DNA of 64,000 nucleotides from positions 311,659-375,658 of the forward strand of contig NZ_QGTS01000005.1 in the NCBI RefSeq assembly GCF_003182475.1, in the 5' to 3' direction. Within the stretch, counting starts at the first letter, position 1, and each line of letters starts with the position of its first letter. Shown here one piece after another: positions 39,813 through 49,090 of this stretch. Below the pieces are notes generated by a model. The model saw nothing but the letters and a program-made list of their open reading frames with translations, searched no databases and was not told the DNA's origin. Origin of the DNA: Mangrovibacter plantisponsor (GTDB lineage: Bacteria > Pseudomonadota > Gammaproteobacteria > Enterobacterales > Enterobacteriaceae). The translations under genes were made by a program, and so were the position numbers.

Positions 39813-40144
39813 AATAAAAAACCAGCCATGCTCGGTAATTCCGGTTAGTAATCGCTAACAAACTATAAGCACGCCTTGCAGATTTTTCCGCTGGCGTGAC
39901 AGACGTAATACCTTGATAAACGGGTATCTGGTCACAGCCTGTAACAGGTTTGGTTACATCGGTGGCTGGTAACAGCACTACCGGGTAAGATGCAGGGCAT
40001 ACAGACTTTTCGATAATACTCTGTTATACCCCGGGCAATTTTATTCATAGATGCTATTTGCCTGCACTCTGTTAATTGCGCTGCTAAATGGAAAAACAAC
40101 CAGCTCAGGTGTTGCCTGGGCCTGGTGCCAGCGCTTGGCAAAAT
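39813..40144. other. Gene-free interval inside the island
   Basis: 332 bases separate the flippase gene from the upstream kinase-like gene on the same strand. I see no frame with a ribosome-binding site and no strong hairpin; it likely holds the flippase promoter. Confidence 0.45.
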
Positions 40145-40897
40145 TTATGCATTAACTTCCCGGCGTTGGGATTTTTCTATAACCGGGTATATCGCATTGA
40201 GTGCATTTTCAAGCACTTCATCATAAGGAGCGCGCGCATCCAGCTCAACTATTCGGGAACCGTTGTAATTCAGTTTTACCATGTTGGCGATTTTATCTTT
40301 CAGTTCTTCGTAGCTGTGGTCTGGCTTGCGTGAAAAGGCAGTATCGGCATCAATATCAAGGCGGATAATTAATTCCGGGCGGAACAAAGCCATTTGTTGA
40401 TACAGGCGGCGTTCGCGTTCTGCCAGGCGGGTTAATAACCAGCCTTTAGCACGCTCCGGCCCAATGCCCGGCCCGTCATAATAGAAACCGGATATTTCAG
40501 CCTGTGGGTAGCGGTCACTAATCACCAGCACTCCACTTTGTGCAAGCCGCTGTACTTTTCTGAGGTTAGAAGCGCGCCACAAAGAAAAACCATACATAAT
40601 CAGTGCGGCCCACAGTGCCGGAGCTTTATTGCTCATGCGCTGTGTTTTGTCTGATTTTGCCGCCAGGCGACGCTCAAGCCAGGTGCCAATGACCGGCAGG
40701 CGTTTTATTTTATCGCCATCTTCCCCGGAAATAAGCCCCAAATAACGCCTTTCAGTAACAAATTGTTTTTTAAGATTTTTTACTAAATCATTAGTGAGCG
40801 TCGATTTCCCTGTTCCATCGCTACCGACTACGGCAACCAGCCCGGAGATACAGGTAATGGGTGATGTATTTTTGCTGTTTTCGTTATCTGTTTTCAT
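40145..40897 (-). CDS. Thymidylate-kinase-like P-loop protein, copy A
   Basis: This P-loop NTPase of about 250 residues has Walker A VGSDGTGKSTL near the N-terminus, a DRYPQAE segment like the DR(Y/H) motif of thymidylate kinases, and a RLDIDADTAFSRKPDH segment resembling the LID/base-binding region. It is larger than housekeeping dTMP kinase (about 213 residues) and has a central insert (PALWAALIMYGFSLWRA). I use the ATG at 40897; a GTG four codons upstream is possible, and neither has a good ribosome-binding site. It is paralogous to the next two genes. It may phosphorylate a lipid head group or nucleotide; function unknown. Confidence 0.8.
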   Translation of the reverse strand: MKTDNENSKNTSPITCISGLVAVVGSDGTGKSTLTNDLVKNLKKQFVTERRYLGLISGEDGDKIKRLPVIGTWLERRLAAKSDKTQRMSNKAPALWAALIMYGFSLWRASNLRKVQRLAQSGVLVISDRYPQAEISGFYYDGPGIGPERAKGWLLTRLAERERRLYQQMALFRPELIIRLDIDADTAFSRKPDHSYEELKDKIANMVKLNYNGSRIVELDARAPYDEVLENALNAIYPVIEKSQRREVNA

Positions 40898-40927
40898 GGG
40901 TTTCAACACAACATGTTGGCTAAAGGA

Positions 40928-41653
40928 TTACCGCTTTGACGATGTGAGTGAAATCTGAATGGCCTGTAAGGATTCATCCAGTATTTTATTTGCCGGTTCG
41001 CGACCATTGAGATCCAGAATTTGGGCGCCATTAAATGTCAGGTTTGGAATGACGGCTATTTTTTCGCGCAGAGCGGAAAGCTTGTGGTCGGGTTTACGCG
41101 AGAAAGCTGTCTGTTCATCAATATCCAGGCGAATCAGCAGTAACGGTGGGTAAGATGCCATCCACTGGTACAATTTTTGTTCATTATTACGTAACCAGCA
41201 CACCCACTGATTCCCCCCAACAGTTTTGGCTAACTGAGGGCCATCGAAACGAAAGCCTGCCACTTCTGCCTGCGGGTAACGGTCAGTGACCAGGAGTTTT
41301 CCCTGGCGGCTTTTTTTCAGCATGCGGCGAAATTTATATGCCCGCCAGCAGGAAAGCAGAAAAATAACCAGTGAAGTGGCATTTCCAGGTGGTGTGGAAG
41401 GTTTTTCGTGAACAGTATCTGATTTCTTAAGCAGATAACGCCCAAAGGAAGCACCAATAATCGGTAAACTACTTATCCACTCACCTATTCGCCCGGAAGA
41501 CTGGCCCAGATAAAGCAACTCTGTGGGTTCTTGTTGTGAAAGATGGTTGACCAGGCTGGTAGCCAAAGTCGATTTTCCCGAGCCATCACAGCCAGTTATT
41601 GCTATTACGCGCACAGTGGAATGAGGAGCTGCAGGGATTATCTTGTGACTCAC
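40928..41653 (-). CDS. Thymidylate-kinase-like P-loop protein, copy B
   Basis: This 241-residue paralogue of copy A has Walker A TGCDGSGKSTL, TDRYPQAEVAGFRFDGP and RLDIDEQTAFSRKPDH. The GTG at 41653 is the likely start (MSHKI), with GGATC upstream. It precedes copy A by 30 bases on the same strand, so the two share a transcript. It diverges from copy C across a 265-base AT-rich region. Confidence 0.8.
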   Translation of the reverse strand: MSHKIIPAAPHSTVRVIAITGCDGSGKSTLATSLVNHLSQQEPTELLYLGQSSGRIGEWISSLPIIGASFGRYLLKKSDTVHEKPSTPPGNATSLVIFLLSCWRAYKFRRMLKKSRQGKLLVTDRYPQAEVAGFRFDGPQLAKTVGGNQWVCWLRNNEQKLYQWMASYPPLLLIRLDIDEQTAFSRKPDHKLSALREKIAVIPNLTFNGAQILDLNGREPANKILDESLQAIQISLTSSKR

Positions 41654-41918
41654 AATAATAGATCCAATAATAAAAGCGACATTATATTGGATTCTGTACA
41701 GAGTGAAAAGAGGATGTCAGGATAACCGCAACTAATGGATAGTAGTGGAAAGTTGATTAACATTTTATGCTATTTTTCTTATTCATTCGTGCTAATTACC
41801 ATTTTTTTGTTGTATGACACACATTCTATTTATTAAATGTTGATGAAATAACAAGTCTCGGCGACTTTTTGCCTGAAAAATGGTACATTTCTCTGGTAAC
41901 TAGAAAGAGTGAATTATT

Positions 41919-42650
41919 ATGAATCAACCAAATTCTCCGCTCATTGCGATTATAGGCAGTGACGGTTCTGGGAAGTCTACGGTTAGCGAACACCTTATTG
42001 TCTATGTGAAAAAATATGGCCCGGCCGTGAAGGTTCACCTGGGAAAGCAGGCGGGTAATGTAGGGCGTGCCGTTTCACAGCTTCCATTTATCGGCAAGGC
42101 GTTTGGCAAGTCTATTGCCAGCAACACAAAGAAAATCAAATCAGCAAAATCAGAGGTGAATTTGTTGCCGGCACTGGTGATTTATTCCTTTGTTTTACGC
42201 AGGTTATGGCGTTTTCGGCGTATGCTGGCGTTCCGCCGCCAGGGGGTGATTATCCTTGCCGACCGTTATCCACAGGACCAGATCCCGGGAGCCTATGATG
42301 GCACATCATTTCCGGAGGAAACCAAAGGAAGCCGTTTTGTTAAATGGCTGGCGGGTAAAGAAAGTAACGCATTTCACTGGATGGCGAGTTATAAGCCTGA
42401 TTTAGTGATAAAGCTTAATGTGGATTTGGATGTGGCCTGTGCCCGTAAACCAGATCACCGCAGAGAATCACTGGCGAAAAAAATTGCTATTACACCGCAA
42501 CTTACTTTTTCCGGGGCAGATATCGTGGATATTGATGCCAATAAACCGATAGATGAAGTGATTGCTGCGGCTGAAGCTGCCATTGCACAATTTATGCAAA
42601 GCCACGGTTACTCGCACTCAGAGAATATTGAGCCGGTAGCCACCCGCTAA
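41919..42650 (+). CDS. Thymidylate-kinase-like P-loop protein, copy C
   Basis: This 243-residue protein has Walker [27 protein letters not shown] and [21 protein letters not shown]. It is the third paralogue and the only one on the plus strand. All three share WMASY/QMALF before the nucleotide-lid region, so they arose by duplication. It is followed by a hairpin (TGCCGA/TCGGCA near 42691-42712) and a shared terminator with the convergent spt operon. Confidence 0.8.
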   Translation: MNQPNSPLIAIIGSDGSGKSTVSEHLIVYVKKYGPAVKVHLGKQAGNVGRAVSQLPFIGKAFGKSIASNTKKIKSAKSEVNLLPALVIYSFVLRRLWRFRRMLAFRRQGVIILADRYPQDQIPGAYDGTSFPEETKGSRFVKWLAGKESNAFHWMASYKPDLVIKLNVDLDVACARKPDHRRESLAKKIAITPQLTFSGADIVDIDANKPIDEVIAAAEAAIAQFMQSHGYSHSENIEPVATR

Positions 42651-42870
42651 TACTGCATTCATTTTCTTTGTATATGAAAATAACAGCTTCCGTGCCGATA
42701 TATTTTCGGCATGGAGAGCTGGTGCTGTTCAGTGTCTTGCTCAGCGCAGTACGGAGTAGTGGAAAAATTAAATAAATGTGCAGGTGGTGGAACAAGGCAT
42801 TAATACAGATTTTTATATTCAGCCTTACTTCACATTGATGAAATGTTGGCGAGTGTTTGGCTGCAACAAA

Positions 42871-42911
42871 ATAAATGCTGCCCGGTTTTATCACCCCATG
42901 GCAGCATTTAT
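42871..42911. terminator. Bidirectional terminator between kinase-like C and spt
   Basis: A perfect 12-bp stem ATAAATGCTGCC/GGCAGCATTTAT with a 17-base loop is flanked by A/T-rich tracts and sits between convergent genes. Confidence 0.8.
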
Positions 42912-42927
42912 TTTAACGTAATGAAAG

Positions 42928-44100
42928 TTATTTTTTCAGTTCAGCAAAGGCCTGAATAATTGTATCGATTTCTTCATCACTGTGAGCAGCATTAACACTA
43001 CAACGCAACAGTGTAATACCTGCCGGAGCTGCCGGGGGCAGAACCAGGTTGACATAAACACCATGGGTAATCAGGTCACGCCAGAGTTGCAGGCCGGTTT
43101 CTTTTGAGCCGATCATAACCGGTACTACAGGGCTGATGCGCGGCCCCAACTCATAACCCAGTTTAGCCAGCCCGTTATACAGGCGGTGGGCATTGCTCCA
43201 CAATTTTTCACGCAGTTCCGGGTGCTCTGCAATGCGTTTCAATGAAGCGCGAACCGAGGCGATGCTGGATGGCGAAGGCGATGCGGTAAAAATATAAGGG
43301 CGGCTGCTGTAGCGCAAAACGTCCATATCTTTATTACCAACGGCAAAACCACCAATGGAAGCCAGGCTTTTGCTGAACGTCCCCATGATGATATCCACGT
43401 CTTTTTCAACACCCAGTTCTTCAGCCAGGCCGCGGCCAGTTGCACCCATCACACCGAAAGAGTGCGCTTCGTCAACCAGCAGATAACCACCATAACGGCG
43501 TTTAATATCTGCGATTTCCGCCAGCGGTGCGACATCACCCAGCATGCTGTAAATGCCTTCAACAATAATCAATGCCTCTTTGGCTCTGTCACCCAGGCGA
43601 ACCATGCGGCGTTCCAGGTCTTTGGCATCGTTGTGGCGAAAACGAATGATTTCGGCACCACCCAACGCACAGGCATCATAAATGCTGGCATGGCTGTCGG
43701 CATCGATTAATACAACAGAACCCGGGCCGGCAAGCGTACTGATAACACCCAGGTTGGCGGTATAACCGGTTGAAAACACGATAGCTGTAGGGCGGTCAAA
43801 AAATTCTGCCAGTTCATGTTCCAGGGTGAGATGCGGGCCATAGCTCCCGTTTGCCATCCGGGACCCGGTGGTACCCGTGCCTTGCGCAGCTAACGCAGCC
43901 TGGCCTTCGGCAATGGCTTGCTGGTCAAATGTCAGCCCAAGGTAATTATTAGTACCTGCCAGAACAATTTTTTGATTGCCAATACGGCCCTGAGTTGCCG
44001 AGTACACTTCATCGATACAGGTCCCGAACGGGTTCAGCCCTGAAGTCTGGAATTGCTCGCGGTCGTTAGCAAGGCGTGCAAACTTATCATAAAGTCCCAT
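42928..44100 (-). CDS. spt: Serine palmitoyltransferase-like alpha-oxoamine synthase
   Basis: This 390-residue fold-type I PLP enzyme has stacking His137 (DADSHASI), Asp210 and His213 (LLVDEAHSFGVMG) and Schiff-base Lys244 (GTFSKSLASIGGF). GTFSKS, RPYIFTAS and the C-terminal PPAAPAGITLLRCSVNAAHS are closer to bacterial serine palmitoyltransferase (Sphingomonas, Caulobacter) than to BioF, Kbl or HemA. It would condense L-serine with an acyl thioester to 3-ketosphinganine. Its start overlaps the upstream acyl-carrier-protein gene by 14 bases, so acyl-ACP is the likely donor. The amino-acid substrate is not proven; a cysteate or glycine-using relative is possible. Confidence 0.88.
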   Translation of the reverse strand: MGLYDKFARLANDREQFQTSGLNPFGTCIDEVYSATQGRIGNQKIVLAGTNNYLGLTFDQQAIAEGQAALAAQGTGTTGSRMANGSYGPHLTLEHELAEFFDRPTAIVFSTGYTANLGVISTLAGPGSVVLIDADSHASIYDACALGGAEIIRFRHNDAKDLERRMVRLGDRAKEALIIVEGIYSMLGDVAPLAEIADIKRRYGGYLLVDEAHSFGVMGATGRGLAEELGVEKDVDIIMGTFSKSLASIGGFAVGNKDMDVLRYSSRPYIFTASPSPSSIASVRASLKRIAEHPELREKLWSNAHRLYNGLAKLGYELGPRISPVVPVMIGSKETGLQLWRDLITHGVYVNLVLPPAAPAGITLLRCSVNAAHSDEEIDTIIQAFAELKK

Positions 44101-44347
44101 GAGCTTTCTCCAGATGAGGGATCAATGCATTCAGTAACTGTTCTGGTGTCCTGACGTCTAATAAGATGTTGATAGGAATAGAAATATCAAATTCATCTTC
44201 CAGTTTCATTAACAGATCCAGCACGCGAATGGATTCCAGACCAAGATCGTTGACCAGGTCGCTATCCGGTTTAACTTCAGGTCCGTTTTCCAGCGTTTCT
44301 CTTAAGCAGGAAAGGATGTACTCCATAACAGCTTCGCGATTCACCAT
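44087..44347 (-). CDS. Dedicated acyl carrier protein
   Basis: This 86-residue acidic four-helix carrier has Ser39 in LGLESIRVLDLL as the 4'-phosphopantetheine attachment site (the usual AcpP motif is DSL). It overlaps spt by 14 bases, implying coupled translation and stoichiometric partnership. In Caulobacter an ACP beside spt is required for ceramide synthesis. It is separate from the housekeeping fatty-acid AcpP. Confidence 0.92.
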   Translation of the reverse strand: MVNREAVMEYILSCLRETLENGPEVKPDSDLVNDLGLESIRVLDLLMKLEDEFDISIPINILLDVRTPEQLLNALIPHLEKAHGTL

Positions 44348-44378
44348 AGAAATCTTGGCATACCTCTACTCGATAAAA

Positions 44379-45296
44379 TTAAAATAACCCTTCACGCAGT
44401 GCGTATTCCAAACTGATCTCAGGAAACCAGTTAATATCGCCAGATAAGCGTTCATTGCTTGCTGACCAGTTTGGATGTGTTAGTTCGCGTAGTTTGCTGT
44501 GTGTCAGCATCGGCTCTTTCCGGGCAAGGCGGTTGGCGAAGATGCTGATATCTGCCAGGCGTTTCAGCAGGGGGAAAGGGATGGCAACCAGGCGCACACG
44601 GCCATGGCGCACCCGGGCTCCAATTTCTTGTAAGCTCTGCCAGGTGTAGCCCCCGGCAAACCCGTCACACAACTCATAACAATTCGACTGCGGTTTTTCC
44701 GCCAGTAACCACTGGCTCACAGCCTGCGCTAAATCACTAACATGAAGGAAAGACAGCGTTGAGTCTTCTCCCCCTAAGCGGGGAAGTAACCCACGTAATA
44801 ACCAACTAAACAGTGGATTAAGTTCTTTATCACCCGGCCCGTAGACCGCAGTCGGGCGAAAAATGCCCAGCGACATATGTGCGGCGGCCATTGCGATTAA
44901 ACGTTGCTCGGCAACGTATTTTGAATTCGCATACCAGGACAACTCAGGGTGACGGGCAGCAAGCGAGGATAAAAATAAAAAGCGCTTACATCTGCCTGTT
45001 TGCCGGGCCAACTGCATCAGACGCAGGCTGCCCGTCACATTGCAATGTGTAAACGTCTCTTCTTTATGCCCGCGAACCAGGCCCGCACAGTGAACAACGT
45101 AATCTGCACCATTGAGTAATTCCGCAAGTGAATCGCGGTTATCCAGGTCACCGTGCACCCAGCTTAAGTTGGCTGCTGGCGGTTTACCCGCGGTCCGGGT
45201 AAGGGCCCGCACGGTAAACCCTTGCGCCAGCAAATTTTGGGTGATGTGGCGACCAATAAAACCGGTCGCACCCGTCACCGCAACGGTGTGGCTCAT
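44379..45296 (-). CDS. cerR: CerR-like NAD(P)-dependent ketoceramide/ketosphinganine reductase
   Basis: This 305-residue extended short-chain dehydrogenase/epimerase family protein has the nucleotide motif TGATGFIGRH (residues 8-17), a Ser pair at 110-111 and the Tyr122-x3-Lys126 pair in WYANSKYVAE. A gene of this family beside spt reduces the 3-keto group in Caulobacter (CerR). Its ATG overlaps the upstream acyl-AMP ligase stop by 4 bases. On its own the fold would also fit sugar-nucleotide epimerases; the assignment rests on operon context. Confidence 0.8.
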   Translation of the reverse strand: MSHTVAVTGATGFIGRHITQNLLAQGFTVRALTRTAGKPPAANLSWVHGDLDNRDSLAELLNGADYVVHCAGLVRGHKEETFTHCNVTGSLRLMQLARQTGRCKRFLFLSSLAARHPELSWYANSKYVAEQRLIAMAAAHMSLGIFRPTAVYGPGDKELNPLFSWLLRGLLPRLGGEDSTLSFLHVSDLAQAVSQWLLAEKPQSNCYELCDGFAGGYTWQSLQEIGARVRHGRVRLVAIPFPLLKRLADISIFANRLARKEPMLTHSKLRELTHPNWSASNERLSGDINWFPEISLEYALREGLF

Positions 45297-47044
45297 TGAG
45301 CAAAACCCGCTAACTGCAGCGGTGCGCCAATAGCCTCTGTCAGATAGCGTTTCTTGGCTTCCGCACGGGCAGGCTTCCCGGAAGATGTTCTGGGAATACT
45401 GTGTGGCGGCAGCAGGACGATATCCACTGCGACACCGAATTCACTCTGAATGCGTGCTGTTAAAGAATGCACTATCTGTTCGCGGCGTTCTTCTGAGGTT
45501 ACACGGCATTGCACCTGAAGAATAATTTTCGCGCCTTCATCATGCTCTTCATTAACGAAAGCAATAGAATCACCTGAACGGATCTCTGGTTCGGATTCTG
45601 CAACGTATTCAATATCCTGCGGCCAGATATTACGGCCACGAATGATAATCAGGTCTTTCTTACGCCCGGTGACATACAGGTAGCCATTAAGCAGGTAGCC
45701 CAAATCGCCAGTGTCCATCCAGCCGGTAGACTGAATCTCTTCTTGTGAAGCGGCATCACGGAAATAACCGTTCATCAGGCTTGGGCCGGAGATATAGATT
45801 TGCCCAACCTGGCGGTCTGGCAGCACCGCGCCCAGTTCATTGCGAATCTCAATATGGTGGCCGGGAAGTGCCTTGCCGCAATTGACAAAAGTGGATACCG
45901 CGCGGGTATTTTTCCCCGGTGCAACAGCTTTGCCTTCATATTCAAGGATATCACGGTCAACTTCGTTCACCTGTGAACCGCTATTTGCCTCAGAAAAGCT
46001 TACCGCAAGGGTGTTTTCAGCAAGGCCATAGCAAGGCATAAATGCGTTTTTATTAAAGTTAACCTGGCTGAAGTGTTCACCAAACTGGCTCAGCAGTTCG
46101 GCCGGGATGGGCTCGGCTCCCACACCGGCTACACGCCAGCTGGAGAGATCCAGTTCAGCCAGTTCTTTTTCACTGGCCCGGCGCAGCGATAAATCATAAC
46201 CAAATGGCGGCGCAACAGAGACCGTACCGTGGTTTTTACTGATGAGTTTTAACCACTGTAGCGGGCGCATGGCGAAATCCTGGGTGCGCAAATAATCCAC
46301 GGACAACTGGGTGGCGACCGGCGTCAGCATAAAACCAACCAGGCCCATATCGTGGTAGAAAGGCAGCCATGAGACACAGCGGTCACCGGCGCGTAATTTG
46401 ATGCCATCGTGGCTGATAGCGTGCAGGTTAGACATCGCTGCACGGTGAGTAATAATCACCCCACGAGGAAAGCGCGTACTGCCCGAGGTATATTGCAGGT
46501 AGGCAATATCATCCGGGGCAGGGAGGTGCAGTTCCCTGTCTTGCGCCGGGAGCGCACGGAAATCGTCATCACTGAGAATATGCAGTTGCTGCGCATTGGC
46601 AGTGACTGAGCTAATCAGTGGAATCCACTCCTCACCGCTGATGATTGCGGCAGGGTTGCAGCTATGAATCAAACCCTGCAGTTTGGCAATGTATGAATCG
46701 CGCTGCCCTACGCCCATCGGAATAGCCAAAGGCACGGCGATTAAACCGGCATACTGGCAGGCGAAAAACGCCTCAACAAAGCCTGTGCTGGTTTCAGCAA
46801 TCAGTGCGACACGGTCCCCTTTTTTCAGGTTGAGTGACAGCAGGCGGCGGGCCCCCAGCATTGCACGCTCTTTCAGAGTACGGTACTCCAGCACTGCCAC
46901 AAGTTGGTTCCTGCGGTCGTAGAAGTTCATTCCGGTTTCTCCCTGAGCCGCGTAATCCAGCGCCTCGACGAGAGATGGAAAATCCGCATATCGCATTGGA
47001 AGAGAATGAATAGAGCTTGTTTCAGACATAGACAAATTGGCCAT
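45293..47044 (-). CDS. Fatty acyl-AMP ligase / acyl-ACP synthetase
   Basis: This 583-residue ANL-superfamily adenylating enzyme has P-loop-like YTSGSTRFPRG (185-195), TGWMDTGDLGY, and the hinge region TGRKKDLIIIRGRNIWPQDIE. The catalytic C-terminal lysine is in RTSSGKPAR. GRNIWPQDIE is characteristic of FAAL-type enzymes, which pass acyl-AMP to a carrier protein. It is the first gene of the four-gene operon and likely charges the ACP at 44087. This fits the Caulobacter acyl-ACP synthetase adjacent to spt. The ribosome-binding site (GGTGA) is weak and distant. Confidence 0.88.
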   Translation of the reverse strand: MANLSMSETSSIHSLPMRYADFPSLVEALDYAAQGETGMNFYDRRNQLVAVLEYRTLKERAMLGARRLLSLNLKKGDRVALIAETSTGFVEAFFACQYAGLIAVPLAIPMGVGQRDSYIAKLQGLIHSCNPAAIISGEEWIPLISSVTANAQQLHILSDDDFRALPAQDRELHLPAPDDIAYLQYTSGSTRFPRGVIITHRAAMSNLHAISHDGIKLRAGDRCVSWLPFYHDMGLVGFMLTPVATQLSVDYLRTQDFAMRPLQWLKLISKNHGTVSVAPPFGYDLSLRRASEKELAELDLSSWRVAGVGAEPIPAELLSQFGEHFSQVNFNKNAFMPCYGLAENTLAVSFSEANSGSQVNEVDRDILEYEGKAVAPGKNTRAVSTFVNCGKALPGHHIEIRNELGAVLPDRQVGQIYISGPSLMNGYFRDAASQEEIQSTGWMDTGDLGYLLNGYLYVTGRKKDLIIIRGRNIWPQDIEYVAESEPEIRSGDSIAFVNEEHDEGAKIILQVQCRVTSEERREQIVHSLTARIQSEFGVAVDIVLLPPHSIPRTSSGKPARAEAKKRYLTEAIGAPLQLAGFAQ

Positions 47045-47295
47045 AGATTCAAAATCACCAATAACAGCAGCTGGTGAAGGAGTTGAAATTATTACTATGA
47101 AAACTTTTTGAAAATTTTTTATTCAACCATTTTCATTCCACAAATAGCATCTTCAGCCGTAAAATATCGCCATACCAGAATTAACTGAAGGTTGAATTTA
47201 CAGCTGACTTGATTGAGTACGTATGTTGCGCACGTAATTTATAATCACCAGGCTCGAGTGATTGCGGCCCTGCAACCAGCGATAGAAGTTCATCG

Positions 47296-47439
47296 ATGAT
47301 GAAGCAGACATTTACCAGTCTGGAGAAAATGAAGGCTGATTCCGTGAGTCTGCCATCAGGCATATTGCCTTCGTACTTAACATACCGTAAACATTATGCC
47401 TCAAGTTTTATAAAAGTGAATGACTCATCTTATTTCTGA
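47296..47439 (+). CDS. Candidate 47-residue small protein in the divergent region
   Basis: Two adjacent ATGs open a 47-codon frame (MMKQTFTSLEKMKADSVSLP..., ending VNDSSYF). AGAAG lies about 7 bases upstream, a weak ribosome-binding site, and a terminator-like hairpin begins 17 bases after the stop. I do not recognise the sequence. It may be a remnant or a chance frame; a 60-codon frame overlaps on the other strand. Confidence 0.2.
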   Translation: MMKQTFTSLEKMKADSVSLPSGILPSYLTYRKHYASSFIKVNDSSYF

Positions 47440-47455
47440 AGAATCCGAAAGCATT

Positions 47456-47478
47456 AACTGCTAAAAAAAGCAGTTTTT
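47456..47478 (+). terminator. Terminator-like hairpin after the small ORF
   Basis: AACTGCT and AGCAGTT arms with a six-A loop are followed by Ts on the plus strand. No annotated gene ends here. Confidence 0.5.
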
Positions 47479-47702
47479 GGATAAATCTTGCCAAAATGGA
47501 AAAATATTTTTTCGCAATAAGTGCCATAAATTAAAATAATGGCATTATTTGTTTAGCGGGCAGGGCGGATTTTATGAAAACATGGTTCGGATTGCCTGGA
47601 TATAGCAGATAATTACTGCCTGGGATTAATCGCACCCGATAATACCAGCGTGAATGGAAGTGGGTGAATCTGACATTAACAAGTTGTTTTTGTTAGTATT
47701 TT

Positions 47703-47729
47703 ATCACTTCAGTAGTGAAGTGATTTTTG
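47703..47729 (+). terminator. Perfect 9-bp hairpin with T-tract in the ceramide synthase leader
   Basis: ATCACTTCA-gtag-TGAAGTGAT is followed by TTTTT, 228 bases upstream of the ceramide synthase ATG. It could terminate a small RNA or act as an attenuator. Confidence 0.6.
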
Positions 47730-47956
47730 GTTAAGATATTGATTTATATCATAAATAATCTTATCTTCTGCAGTGGCATTTTCGCCAGGGTATTGCCTTT
47801 CTTTTGCTGCATAGCGCGTTCACGACCAAACTGCCGGTTTGTTATGGCTGCTGCTATTTGTTGACTGTAATGACTTCAGTTAATTGCCATAATTAGCTCA
47901 CATACAGGCATTTTGAGAGTGATTTTTTGAGTAGATTCTGAAAGCTAAGGTTGTTT

Positions 47957-49090
47957 ATGATTCAAGTTGAAAAGGTTCAGGACAAGCATGCTCTGAAAGC
48001 ATTTATACAGTTTCCCTCCTCCCTCTTTAGCGATGATCCTCATTGGATCGATCCTTTAACTGTTGAGCGTGAAGAACATCTTTCAAAGAAAAATCCTGGC
48101 ACAGACCATATAACGTGGCAGGCATGGATTGCTAAAAAAGGGGAAACCGTTGTAGGGCGCATTACAGCACAAACAGATACCCTGCACCGCGAGTTATATG
48201 GGCCCGATACCGGTCATTTCGGTATGATTGACGCTATCGATGACCCGGAAGTTTTTGATGCACTTTTTGCTGCTGCTGAAACATGGCTGAAGTCACAAGG
48301 CGCGCATAATATCACTGGCCCATTCAGCCTGAATATTAATCAGGAAAGTGGCTTACTGATTGACGGTTTTGATACCCCGCCATCGGCATTAATGCCTCAC
48401 GGTAAACCTTATTATGCCAGCCACCTGGAGCGCCTTGGATATACTCAGGGCATTGACTTGCTGGCGTACTGGATGAAGCGCACTGATCTCTTCTTTTCTC
48501 CATCGTTAACCCGGTTAATGGACCAGGTGCGTAAGAAAGTTACTTTGCGCCCACTCAACCGTAAAAAATTTGCCGAAGAAATGCAGGTACTGCGCGAAAT
48601 ATTCAACTCTGGCTGGCAGAATAACTGGGGTTTTGTTCCCTTCACCGAGCGTGAATTTGACATCATGGGGGACCAGCTCAAATATCTGGTGCCGGATGAC
48701 ATGATTCATATTGCTGAAGTGGATTCAGTGCCTTGTGCCTTCATTGTGGGGTTACCCAATATCAATGAAGCGATTTCTGGTTTGCACGGGCGCTTATTAC
48801 CCTTTGGTTGGGCAAAACTGTTATGGCGCCTGAAAGTCAGTGGTGTGCGCACTGCCCGTGTTCCATTAATGGGCGTTCGCCAGGAATACCAGTTTAGCCG
48901 CATTGGGCCCATTATTGCCCTGTTGCTTATTGAAGCGCTGCGTGACCCTTTTGCTAAGCGAAATATCGATTCATTAGAAATGTCCTGGATACTGGAGACC
49001 AATACGGGTATGCGCACGATTCTGGAGCGAATTGGTGCAGAGCCTTATAAACGTTACCGGTTATATGAGAAACAAATCCAGGCAGAATAA
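47957..49090 (+). CDS. bcerS: Bacterial ceramide synthase (GNAT-type, Caulobacter bCerS family)
   Basis: This 377-residue GNAT-superfamily protein has family segments HWIDPLTVEREEHLSKKNP (about 29-47), VGRITAQTD (67-74), FGMIDAIDDPEVFDALF (88-104) and GPFSLNINQESGLLIDGF (121-138) with PPSALMPHGKPYY. I recognise these from the N-acyltransferase family that includes the Caulobacter ceramide synthase. It would N-acylate 3-ketosphinganine to 3-ketoceramide before CerR reduction. The ATG at 47957 follows AAGG at 6 bp; a TTG two codons upstream is unlikely. It is the first gene of the divergent operon with the lipid kinase and hydroxylase. Confidence 0.85.
   Translation: MIQVEKVQDKHALKAFIQFPSSLFSDDPHWIDPLTVEREEHLSKKNPGTDHITWQAWIAKKGETVVGRITAQTDTLHRELYGPDTGHFGMIDAIDDPEVFDALFAAAETWLKSQGAHNITGPFSLNINQESGLLIDGFDTPPSALMPHGKPYYASHLERLGYTQGIDLLAYWMKRTDLFFSPSLTRLMDQVRKKVTLRPLNRKKFAEEMQVLREIFNSGWQNNWGFVPFTEREFDIMGDQLKYLVPDDMIHIAEVDSVPCAFIVGLPNINEAISGLHGRLLPFGWAKLLWRLKVSGVRTARVPLMGVRQEYQFSRIGPIIALLLIEALRDPFAKRNIDSLEMSWILETNTGMRTILERIGAEPYKRYRLYEKQIQAE

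Larger units (their letters stand above)
47045..47956. other. AT-rich divergent regulatory region of the ceramide genes
   Basis: About 910 bases between the divergent acyl-AMP ligase and ceramide synthase genes are clearly more AT-rich than their surroundings. Features are an inverted repeat TGCCAT-N11-ATGGCA (47523-47545), terminator-like hairpins at 47456-47478 and 47703-47729, and a small plus-strand frame (47296-47439). Its size and composition suggest a silenced or heavily regulated promoter region, or the scar of a lost gene. Confidence 0.55.

Noticed and set aside
42928..44100. BioF (8-amino-7-oxononanoate synthase) or Kbl for the oxoamine synthase
   Set aside because: The lysine motif GTFSKS and the C-terminal LLRCSVNAAHS fit SPT better, and the gene is coupled to an ACP and lipid genes, not to bio or tdh genes.
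47181..47363. A 60-codon minus-strand frame in the ceramide regulatory region
   Set aside because: No ribosome-binding site, no recognised family, and it overlaps the small plus-strand frame; neither is well supported.
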